Shown: piece by piece, positions 1-5,425 of the stretch
Numbering within the stretch: position 1 is the stretch's first letter
Layout of the letters: every line of letters begins with the position of its first letter
Source: Parachlamydiales bacterium
Lineage (GTDB): Bacteria; Chlamydiota; Chlamydiia; Chlamydiales; SM23-39
Assembly: GCA_003151315.1 (NCBI GenBank)
Contig: PLXF01000035.1
Location: 1-6,337 of the forward strand
DNA length: 6,337 nucleotides
Direction: 5' to 3'
Position numbers and translations under genes: made by a program
The notes under the pieces: generated by a model
Database searches by the model: none
Told to the model about the DNA's origin: nothing
What the model saw: only the letters and a program-made list of their open reading frames with translations

Positions 1-211
1 GGACGGAATTTGCGCGTGTCCATTGAATCAATCCACCCTCTATGTGGATGCCTCCTTATTCCAGATGTAAAGCTGTTTTACATGCTGTCCCTTGCGCCCT
101 CTGTTTGAATAGTCGCGGATGCAAAGCGATGTCATGTATCCGAAAAACCGAGGTAGAAGAGGTTTTGCAAGCGGTATTAAGTAGTGTATCGGAAGAGCCA
201 ATCACGAGAGG
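1..211. other. Unassigned region left of the palindromic element
   Basis: No recognisable gene. On the plus strand a frame opens at 42 and codes for a Cys-rich stretch (CALC and CKAMSC, spacings C-x2-C and C-x4-C, within the first 50 residues) before running into the palindromic element at 212. It has no ribosome binding site, so I do not call it a gene, although it could be the start of an interrupted small zinc-binding protein. On the minus strand an ATG at 23-21, preceded by a GGTGGA-like site about 9 nt upstream, could begin a gene that leaves the window after eight codons. Both readings are weak. Confidence 0.3.
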
Positions 212-379
212 TATACCGCGCCCGCTTAGGTTGTGTGAATTTTTGCGGCCATCAGATCGGCCCATCTTTCAACGATCCCCCGTCGCTGTATTGTTGCAAT
301 ACAGCACTCCTCACGATCGTCGAAACCTGGACCACTCTGAGACCATCAAAATCCACACAACCTAAGCGGGCGCGGTATA
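212..379. mobile_element. 168-bp near-palindromic, MITE-like element
   Basis: Bases 212-237 are the exact reverse complement of 354-379 (26 bp). Homology between the arms continues inward with mismatches: 238-277 pairs with 315-353, with 22 of 33 matches after a run of T and one single-base bulge. It ends at a perfect 9-bp hairpin, 285-293 with 297-305 around a TTG loop. The whole segment could therefore fold into one long hairpin. The outer ends read TATACCGCG and CGCGGTATA, which fits insertion at a TA dinucleotide, as in IS630/Tc1-mariner-type elements and their miniature derivatives. It has no room for a transposase, so it would be mobilised in trans. It overlaps the last codons of the minus-strand gene on its right. 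The family assignment is inference; the repeat structure is directly visible. Confidence 0.75.
285..305. repeat. Apical hairpin of the palindromic element
   Basis: A perfect inverted repeat with arms GCTGTATTG and CAATACAGC around a 3-nt TTG loop lies at the centre of the larger palindrome. No T-run follows on either strand, so it does not look like an intrinsic terminator. It is best read as the tip of the element's fold. Confidence 0.8.
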
Positions 380-1141
380 TGTATCAAGCCGATTTAGCCA
401 CCCTTTGAGCCACTGTTCTTCATGTCTTTCAGGGGGAGAATTTTCGATTCTTTGTATAAGAACTGTTTTAGCTGATTGCACAAAATCGATGAGAGGATCT
501 TCTGAAGATGGAGGTATCCGCTTAAGAACTTGTAACAGCCCCCATCCCTGTCCTTTGTATCTTTCCTTCGGAGAGGTGCCGCTGCCTTTGAAATTTAGAT
601 AATCCAAAAGAGCATATAATCCATCAGGCTTTTGGGATAGGCGATTAAACACAGTTGTTATTCCTTTTTTTTCTTTTTGAGAGCAATTCTCCATCATCTG
701 AGGAAGGGCATCCTCAAGCCTATTCGCTATAAAAATTGCTTGTAAACTGCGGGTATCAAAGAGAAATTGGCGCAAACTTTCCATTTTGGAGCTGTGGATA
801 TCAGCATAAAAAGCCTCTCGGGATTGCCAAGGACAGCCGGAAGAGCTGTTAAGCCAATTGGGTAATGCGGCTCCTTGTTTGCGAAGAAAGTGGAGTAGAG
901 CGGGAAAAGTTTCTTGGAAGGGCTCTTTTGTCTCCGTAGGAAACCAGATAAAATGGCCTATTCCTAATGAGGCGAAATTTTCCCCCTTGTTCCAATGAGT
1001 TAGCCCCTCCATAGTCCCGGCACACTCATTTTTCCAAATGTTCTCAGCAACTTTTTGGGCATCTTCAGCCGCTATAGAAAGAGAGAAGGCCCGGCTTAAA
1101 GAGAAAAGAGATAATACAAAGGCTATTACATAAGATCTCAT
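362..1141 (-). CDS. Secreted protein with lysozyme-like features, function unproven
   Basis: A 259-residue protein with an N-terminal signal peptide (Arg at position 2, hydrophobic to about residue 24, likely cut near AIA-AED or just before). The mature part has family-like conserved blocks: IWKNECAGT (35-43), SLGIGHFIWFP (58-68), CPW (103-105), DYLNFKG (180-186), RYKGQGWGLLQVL (194-206) and PPERHE (236-241). I recall similar proteins of unknown function in diverse Gram-negative bacteria. The early Glu39 and the GWGLLQ block resemble muramidase/transglycosylase folds, so a peptidoglycan-cleaving role is plausible but not shown. The start ATG overlaps the stop of the upstream glycosidase gene by 4 nt, implying translational coupling and a shared envelope role. 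The last codons (Tyr-Thr-Ala-Pro-Ala-stop) are supplied by the inverted-repeat element at 212-379, so the native C-terminus has been replaced. Certain as a gene; function only guessed. Confidence 0.88.
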   Translation of the reverse strand: MRSYVIAFVLSLFSLSRAFSLSIAAEDAQKVAENIWKNECAGTMEGLTHWNKGENFASLGIGHFIWFPTETKEPFQETFPALLHFLRKQGAALPNWLNSSSGCPWQSREAFYADIHSSKMESLRQFLFDTRSLQAIFIANRLEDALPQMMENCSQKEKKGITTVFNRLSQKPDGLYALLDYLNFKGSGTSPKERYKGQGWGLLQVLKRIPPSSEDPLIDFVQSAKTVLIQRIENSPPERHEEQWLKGWLNRLDTYTAPA

Positions 1142-2232
1142 TTATACCTCTCTTTTAGATTTAGAATTTTTTCTACCGCTTGATCCACTCGAGCTTCTGT
1201 AATACGACCCGATTGGACCGCTTCAATAAGGGCGCGATGAATGCGTTGAATATCACTCAAGCGTAGTTCAAAACCTCTCTTTTCGCCTATGAGTAACTTG
1301 CCCCCCAAGATCAGTAAATCACACCCTGCTTGTAGCGTTTGGATGGCCGCTTCTTCTACAGTCCCACATTGTTTCAAAACCCCCTCCATAATAAGAGAGT
1401 CTGACACAATCAGTCCCTGAAAGCCGATAATTTCTCTTAAGTATCGCAAAGTCTTTTCAGAAAGGGTAGAGCAGTTTTCGGTATCGAAAGCGGGGATAAG
1501 AATGTGGGCCGTCATTATCGCCTCTGCGCTAGAGGCTAATTGGGAGAAGGGAAGTAACTCTACCTTTTTTAACTCACTTAAGGACTTATGTACGATAGGT
1601 AAATCGGCATGTGAATCTACGGTTGTATCCCCATGCCCCGGGAAATGTTTTAGAGTCGCGAGCACGTGAGCCTCTCTATAGCCCTGAAGCGCCTGTTCTC
1701 CAAAAGCTGCCACTATTTGTGGTTGATCGCTAAAGGAGCGGGCTCCTATTACCAGATTTTGAGGATTGCTATTCACATCGACCACGGGGGCCAAATTCAT
1801 ATTAATGCCCACAGCGCGTAGTTCGTTGCCAACAGTGAAGGCTATTTCTTTCGCGAGCTGAGGATTTCCGGTATTTCCTACTACTGCATTTCCTGGAAAG
1901 TGGCTAAATCCCTGCTGTAATCGAGAGATGGCGCCCCCTTCCTGATCGATGGCAATAAAAAGGGGGATAGGATGTGGATTGCCATTAGTCAATTCTTGCA
2001 GACTTAAGCTGAGCGATTGCACTTGCTTCGGGCTATGGAGTCCATTGGACCAATTATAATAGATAATTCCGCCAACGTGGGTGTCCTGGATCAAGACTCG
2101 GGCCTCCTCATTCGCCAGTTCTCCCGTGAATTGAACCATCAATAATTGCCCCACTTTTTCTTCTAGAGTCATTTCAAAAAGGGGATGAGAGGCGAAAGAA
2201 AGAGAGAGGCTAGCGAAAAGAGTCAGTAGCAT
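1138..2232 (-). CDS. nagZ: Beta-N-acetylhexosaminidase, glycoside hydrolase family 3 (NagZ type)
   Basis: A 364-residue family 3 glycosidase that removes terminal beta-linked N-acetylglucosamine, typically from peptidoglycan fragments, by a two-step retaining mechanism. Visible landmarks are DQEGG (96-100), NLAPVVDVN (146-154), the signature KHFPGHGDT-VDSH (195-208) carrying the Asp206/His208 pair used as acid/base in NagZ, and IVSDSLIMEG (275-284) with the presumed nucleophile Asp278. It covers the TIM-barrel domain only, the size usual for Gram-negative NagZ. The N-terminus is a short hydrophobic stretch ending ASHP (about residues 1-17), suggesting export, whereas classical NagZ is cytoplasmic. 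An in-frame TGA lies shortly upstream of the ATG and no other ATG is in frame between them, so this start is the only good one. GGGA about 13 nt upstream is a weak ribosome site. It is the first gene of a two-gene unit. The enzyme class is secure; the exact substrate and location are inferred. Confidence 0.93.
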   Translation of the reverse strand: MLLTLFASLSLSFASHPLFEMTLEEKVGQLLMVQFTGELANEEARVLIQDTHVGGIIYYNWSNGLHSPKQVQSLSLSLQELTNGNPHPIPLFIAIDQEGGAISRLQQGFSHFPGNAVVGNTGNPQLAKEIAFTVGNELRAVGINMNLAPVVDVNSNPQNLVIGARSFSDQPQIVAAFGEQALQGYREAHVLATLKHFPGHGDTTVDSHADLPIVHKSLSELKKVELLPFSQLASSAEAIMTAHILIPAFDTENCSTLSEKTLRYLREIIGFQGLIVSDSLIMEGVLKQCGTVEEAAIQTLQAGCDLLILGGKLLIGEKRGFELRLSDIQRIHRALIEAVQSGRITEARVDQAVEKILNLKERYK

Positions 2233-2253
2233 AGAGGATGTTTTCCCATTTCA

Positions 2254-2269
2254 TTAAGCTCTAGCTTAA
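2254..2269. promoter_or_regulatory. 16-bp palindrome upstream of nagZ, possible operator
   Basis: TTAAGCTCTAGCTTAA consists of two 7-bp arms around a CT centre, 21 bp upstream of the nagZ start codon. Perfect symmetry of this size in a leader region can be a repressor site or a small hairpin in the mRNA leader. No convincing -35/-10 pair is visible next to it, so its role is open. Confidence 0.3.
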
Positions 2270-2380
2270 CATGATGAAGAATATGAACCTAAAAACTTTG
2301 CTACATCCTTGAGTAAATATATGGAGGGAGTGTCTGAAATGTTACTTTTTGAAATGGATAAAACTTATGGTAAACAATAA
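2270..2380 (+). other. Possible coding remnant or small ORF in the divergent spacer
   Basis: This frame is open from just after a TAA (2267-2269) to a TAA at 2378-2380. It reads like real protein, with segments such as FATSLSKYMEGVSEML and FEMDKTYGKQ, unlike the low-complexity translation of the AT-rich bases that follow. It lacks a start for the full frame. An internal ATG at 2339, preceded by GGAGGGAG at 2323-2330, could start a 13-residue peptide, and the ATG at 2321 a 19-residue one. It may be the tail of a decayed gene. I recognise no family. Confidence 0.25.
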
Positions 2381-2610
2381 TTTTAATTCATCTGTATTTA
2401 GTAATACTTTTTTTAATTTTCAAGAAGTAAAGTTTATTTGTAAAAAATATCAGTTATCGATAAAGTGTTTATTTCACTATGTGAATAGATTTTTGAAAGT
2501 CAGGTTGGAAGGTGTTGCATATTTCAATATGTATTGAACCCGAGCCCCCAAAATGGTCAAAATTCTAGCATAGTGAATTTTTTAAAACCACTTTAAACGT
2601 AGAAAATTAT
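2381..2610. other. AT-rich spacer without a convincing gene
   Basis: This stretch is very AT-rich. It carries a 62-codon frame starting at 2349 that is rich in Asn, Phe, Lys and Tyr, lacks a ribosome binding site and reads like translated AT-rich noise, so I do not call it. The promoter of the gene at 2611 should lie here. A loose TTGAAC at 2534-2539 has no good -10 partner at the right spacing. Confidence 0.5.
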
Positions 2611-3333
2611 ATGAGAAATCCAATGAATAAATTCCGAATAAGTTTCGGAATATACGCTTCCACTCTTTTTGCATTCAATACTTCGGCGCATTATCAAGCC
2701 GACGAATCTCCTTTTATTTATGAGAGCCTAGGGGAAACCTCAGCAGAAAATACTATTGCTAATGTACTTATAAATTTTTCTCAAAACAATCCGCTCGCTG
2801 GGCTAGAGAAGCTAGATCAACTTCTTATTCAACGCGATCGGTTAAACGAAAATTGGAACGAAACTGATTTTCTTATTGTTTTCTGCAAGATAATTGGCTG
2901 CGATAAGCTTGGCCTGCAACAAGAAGCCAGAAGCCTTCTAAACTTTCTTTATCATAACCTCGATGAAAAATTTCAGGATAAAATCACCGAAAAGTTTTCG
3001 ATGACTGAGGAAGAAAATCAAGAGACCCTAGCTTTCATGAGAGGAATCTCGACATTCGCCAAGTCTGAAGAAATTCAAATTGCTCTCCAATCTATTGTGT
3101 CTGAGTTAGCTTCTGACGAGCTTCCTTCCTATGCACGGAACTCTGCTGCCTCGTTTGGAGATCATGATTGGGAGTTTTTTGAGTCTGGATCTCAGCCCCC
3201 CACTGCGCAACTAAGCAGCACTTCGAAGTTTATCAAGAGGTGGAAACATATTTTGAAAAAGGCCAAGGAAATTCTAGGCTTGCTAAAAGAAACCAAAGAA
3301 CTCTTCGACGATGCAAAAAATGTACTTAATTAA
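2611..3333 (+). CDS. Exported alpha-helical protein of unknown function
   Basis: I do not recognise this family. The 240-residue product begins with a signal-peptide-like segment (Asn-Lys-Phe-Arg, then hydrophobic to about Ala26). A second in-frame ATG at 2623 gives a more typical signal peptide and has GAG 7 nt upstream, so it may be the true start. The mature part is acidic and mostly helical (about 45-170), with only two cysteines (92 and 97). A Ser/Pro/Gly-rich linker follows (173-205), then a strongly basic, amphipathic C-terminal helix (206-240, SKFIKRWKHILKKAKEIL and onward). The gene lies 11 nt upstream of the beta-barrel gene and is likely co-transcribed with it, so it may act in the periplasm or on the cell surface alongside that protein. 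The GC content is lower than in nagZ. Confidence 0.8.
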   Translation: MRNPMNKFRISFGIYASTLFAFNTSAHYQADESPFIYESLGETSAENTIANVLINFSQNNPLAGLEKLDQLLIQRDRLNENWNETDFLIVFCKIIGCDKLGLQQEARSLLNFLYHNLDEKFQDKITEKFSMTEEENQETLAFMRGISTFAKSEEIQIALQSIVSELASDELPSYARNSAASFGDHDWEFFESGSQPPTAQLSSTSKFIKRWKHILKKAKEILGLLKETKELFDDAKNVLN

Positions 3334-3334
3334 C

Positions 3335-3340
3335 AGGTGA
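3335..3340 (+). promoter_or_regulatory. Ribosome binding site for the beta-barrel gene
   Basis: AGGTGA lies in the 11-nt gap between the two genes, 4 nt before the ATG at 3345. It supports that start and independent initiation within a shared transcript. Confidence 0.7.
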
Positions 3341-3344
3341 TTAC

Positions 3345-4082
3345 ATGACAAAAAAACATCTTAGCATACTGGCTACACTTCTTTTCTTTGCATCGGCTGT
3401 TTACAGCCATGAACCCCTATCTTCCAAATCGCATCAAATTTATTTTGGCCCTGAAATTACCTATATTTCAGTCGACACCCATGTCAAAAATGTCCATATA
3501 AAAGGACATAAAAATTTTGCTGGGCTTCGTTTAGGATATGAATATCTCAATCCGAGATCCTTTTACGCTGGAGTCGACTATCTTTCTATGGTCTCTTCCG
3601 CGTATTTCAAAGCTTCACAAGAAGGTCAGTTGGTTCATTCTAGTAATCAAGATATTATATACGGTAACTTCGATCTCCGTTTTGGATACACGTTGTTTCC
3701 GAAAGATCTTTTCATTAGTCCATTTCTAGGGCTGGGGATTTACGCTTTGGGTAGTGCGCCAAACAACAGAGGTTTTCAAGAAGGCTGGGCCTATTTGTCA
3801 ACGGGGCTCCGTTCAAAATTTCCGATCAACACAACCTTCAGCTTGGGATTTAATTTCAAAATCTTCAAGTCAATATTTTCTTACGAGGAATTCAAGAACC
3901 ACGATATAAACGTATCTGAGTATTCCTATCCATGGGGAGTTGATATTGGCATGCCCATGATTTGGAATCTCAACCCCGCTGGGACCTGGACTTTTCAGAT
4001 AGAGCCTTATTGGACGCGTCTAGACTTCTCTCAACAACAAAACGTCTTCGGATCTAAATTCTTGATCGGGGTTCATTTCTAG
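3345..4082 (+). CDS. Putative outer-membrane beta-barrel protein
   Basis: A 245-residue protein with a clear signal peptide (Lys-Lys at 3-4, hydrophobic 6-19, probable cleavage after YSH or near residue 21). The rest alternates aromatic and aliphatic residues in short strands separated by polar turns: IYFGPEITYISV, FAGLRLGYEYL, FYAGVDYLSM, GNFDLRFGYTLF, FISPFLGLGIYALG, AYLSTGLRSKF, TFSLGFNFKIF, TWTFQIEPYWTRLDF and FLIGVHF. It ends in Phe, the typical C-terminal recognition signal for outer-membrane assembly. The strand count and length resemble small eight- to ten-strand opacity/OmpW-like barrels, but I cannot place it in a named family. It is probably co-transcribed with the gene 11 nt upstream, and its transcript ends at the hairpin 22 bp downstream. 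The topology is a confident inference; the role (adhesin, structural protein or porin) is unknown. Confidence 0.85.
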   Translation: MTKKHLSILATLLFFASAVYSHEPLSSKSHQIYFGPEITYISVDTHVKNVHIKGHKNFAGLRLGYEYLNPRSFYAGVDYLSMVSSAYFKASQEGQLVHSSNQDIIYGNFDLRFGYTLFPKDLFISPFLGLGIYALGSAPNNRGFQEGWAYLSTGLRSKFPINTTFSLGFNFKIFKSIFSYEEFKNHDINVSEYSYPWGVDIGMPMIWNLNPAGTWTFQIEPYWTRLDFSQQQNVFGSKFLIGVHF

Positions 4083-4104
4083 AAAACGACTTTTGCTACT
4101 ATCG

Positions 4105-4132
4105 AGTGGGAGCCTCTTAGCTCCCACTTTTT
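4105..4132 (+). terminator. Rho-independent terminator after the beta-barrel gene
   Basis: A perfect 9-bp stem, AGTGGGAGC (4105-4113) with GCTCCCACT (4120-4128), surrounds a 6-nt loop and is followed by a T run (4128-4132). It sits 22 bp after the stop codon, so it ends the two-gene unit and isolates the next gene. Confidence 0.9.
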
Positions 4133-4202
4133 CATGCGCACCATCTAGTTAAAAATTTCTTTACCAGAATGGCTTTGAAAGTTAATCTCTTCTCAATTTT
4201 TA

Positions 4203-4208
4203 AGGAGA
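4203..4208 (+). promoter_or_regulatory. Strong ribosome binding site for the Cys-rich gene
   Basis: AGGAGA ends 4 nt before the ATG at 4213. It is the best Shine-Dalgarno match in the window, fixes the start of the next gene and argues that this unusual ORF is really translated. Confidence 0.8.
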
Positions 4209-4212
4209 TCGT

Positions 4213-4662
4213 ATGGTTAATTTATTTCGTCCTATTAGTCCGGCAGCATGGACTAATCGCAATCGGGAGAGAATAGCAGAACTTGAAGGGATCATGGGTA
4301 AAAGAAAATGTTGTATTCGAACAACTTCATCTCTACTTTTCCCAGTTTCTGTCCCTTCGTATTTAGCTTCTCTACTCTGTTGTCCAGTGGCTATTTGTTG
4401 TCCTTGTCTATGCCATCATTGGATTAAATGTTGGACCTCCGATTGCGTTACCGAAACAAAAATCGATTTGGTTAAGAAAGCGGTTAACCCTATTTTCACC
4501 TGTTGTACAAATCCTTCTCCCCCTTTTTCCGATGAGTTTTACTATTTAACAGCTCCCGAAAGGCAAGAAATGGACGTATTGAAAATGAATCTGGACATTT
4601 CCATTGAAACTGCTATCCCGAGGAGCGATAGCGACTCTGATTCAGATTTTGAATTGGACTGA
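4213..4662 (+). CDS. Cys-rich, membrane-associated protein with acidic Ser/Asp tail
   Basis: A 149-residue protein with no recognised family. Residues 1-32 are polar and basic. Residues 39-70 are hydrophobic and hold a dense cysteine cluster. The whole protein has 12 cysteines (33, 34, 56, 57, 62, 63, 65, 67, 73, 78, 97, 98), including four adjacent Cys-Cys pairs. A polar, acidic C-terminal region follows and ends in an alternating Ser-Asp run (138-145). There is no cleavable signal peptide. One hydrophobic hairpin flanked by cytosolic-type ends recalls host-membrane-inserted effectors of intracellular bacteria, such as chlamydial Inc proteins, and the clustered cysteines could be lipidated or bind metal. 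Both ideas are inference. The gene stands alone, between the upstream terminator and the toxin-antitoxin operon, with a strong ribosome binding site. Confidence 0.75.
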   Translation: MVNLFRPISPAAWTNRNRERIAELEGIMGKRKCCIRTTSSLLFPVSVPSYLASLLCCPVAICCPCLCHHWIKCWTSDCVTETKIDLVKKAVNPIFTCCTNPSPPFSDEFYYLTAPERQEMDVLKMNLDISIETAIPRSDSDSDSDFELD

Positions 4663-4683
4663 TATATAGTTTGATCTTTAGAT

Positions 4684-4697
4684 GGTTAGTTTTAACC
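4684..4697. repeat. Small inverted repeat between the Cys-rich gene and abiEi
   Basis: GGTTA and TAACC surround a GTTT centre, about 20 bp after the Cys-rich gene's stop. It has no T tract, so it is a poor terminator. It could be an operator for AbiEi, which in known systems binds inverted repeats upstream of its own operon, but it lies over 130 bp from the start codon. The rest of 4663-4793 shows nothing I can name. Confidence 0.2.
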
Positions 4698-4793
4698 TAT
4701 TGAACAAATGGGATAGCTTCAAAACTAGAGACGTTTTCGGATCTGTCTAGAAGTTCACAGCCTACTGGATTTTAACTTAGAAATAAAACCCAC

Positions 4794-4822
4794 TTGAATG
4801 TATTGGGCGTTTTTACTAAATT
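4794..4822 (+). promoter_or_regulatory. Candidate promoter of the abiE operon
   Basis: TTGAAT (4794-4799) and TAAATT (4817-4822) are separated by exactly 17 bp, each matching four of six consensus positions. Transcription would begin about at the abiEi start codon at 4829, giving a nearly leaderless mRNA. This would fit the lack of a Shine-Dalgarno sequence there. The matches are modest in an AT-rich region. Confidence 0.35.
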
Positions 4823-4828
4823 AAAGAA

Positions 4829-5425
4829 ATGAGACCAAAAACTTATCTTCTAGCTCTTCGCCCCCTCCTCAAAAAGCCCTTTTTTACGTCGAAGGAGGCT
4901 CGAGCTATTGGGGTATCTTCAGAGGTCCTAGCCTATTACGTCAAAACAGGTAGGCTGAAAAGAATTGCCCGAGGGCTCTATCGGGGGGCTGAGTATGAAG
5001 GTCCTTCATCTGCCCAGTGGAATGACCTAGCAGAGGTAGCCTCCTCTATTCCCGGCGGGGTCGTTTGCCTCATATCGGCCCTGGCTCTTTACGATCTGAC
5101 AGAAGAGCTGCCCCGCCAGCATTGGATCGGCATCCGGCATGGGACTACAGCTAAGAGTTCCCGTCAAATCAAAATCGTCCGTTTCCGAAACCTGGAACTA
5201 GGAAAAACAGAGATTGAAATCGAAAGTCTGTCTATTCCCATTTTCGACCGGGAGAGAACGATTGTGGATGCCTTCCGTCTTCTGAGTCGTGAGACTGCGA
5301 TCAAGGCGCTGAAAGCGGCCATCGCTAAAGGCGGAAAAAATCGTCTCAACCTTGTAAAGCTGGAGGCGTATGCTAAGAAGCTCCGATTTGATATTACCCC
5401 TTATCTGCTGAGTGTGACCACATGA
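4829..5425 (+). CDS. abiEi: Type IV toxin-antitoxin system antitoxin AbiEi
   Basis: A 198-residue antitoxin of the AbiEi family. It represses its own operon and opposes the AbiEii nucleotidyltransferase without stable complex formation, as known for type IV systems. The N-terminal winged helix-turn-helix is visible at about 18-53 (FFTSKEARAIGVS, then YYVKTGRLKRIARGLYRG). The family core follows, with VVCLISALALYDLTEELP (78-95), HWIGIRHG (98-105) and the conserved block SIPIFDRERTIVDAFR (135-150). The C-terminal helical region ends at 198, the usual length. No frameshift or missing block is seen. Its stop overlaps the toxin start as ATGA, so the two are translationally coupled. It has little ribosome binding site. 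The GC content is visibly higher than in the genes at 2611-4662, compatible with separate acquisition. The toxin partner is broken, so this is probably now a solo antitoxin/repressor. Confidence 0.92.
   Translation: MRPKTYLLALRPLLKKPFFTSKEARAIGVSSEVLAYYVKTGRLKRIARGLYRGAEYEGPSSAQWNDLAEVASSIPGGVVCLISALALYDLTEELPRQHWIGIRHGTTAKSSRQIKIVRFRNLELGKTEIEIESLSIPIFDRERTIVDAFRLLSRETAIKALKAAIAKGGKNRLNLVKLEAYAKKLRFDITPYLLSVTT

Noticed and set aside
56..265. 69-codon minus-strand ORF
   Set aside because: It starts inside the palindromic element and has no recognisable motif or ribosome site.
42..408. Two overlapping plus-strand ORFs (starting at 42 and 184) covering the palindromic element
   Set aside because: Both cross the inverted repeats, lack ribosome binding sites and overlap the 3' end of the minus-strand gene; the repeat explains the open frames.
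2349..2537. 62-codon plus-strand ORF
   Set aside because: AT-rich composition, no ribosome site and a product dominated by Asn, Phe, Lys and Tyr.
2533..2552. tRNA-like string TTGAACCCGAGCCCCCA, considered as a tRNA remnant or attachment-site copy
   Set aside because: Read on the minus strand, the T-stem does not pair, and it shares only TTGAACC with the tRNA at the right edge.
4175..4203. Possible promoter TTGAAA with a TTTTAA box before the Cys-rich gene
   Set aside because: The -10 box is poor and would run into the ribosome binding site at 4203-4208.
5164..5349. Minus-strand ORF inside abiEi, and similar ones at 5454-5666 and 3538-3729
   Set aside because: These are shadows of well-supported genes in other frames.
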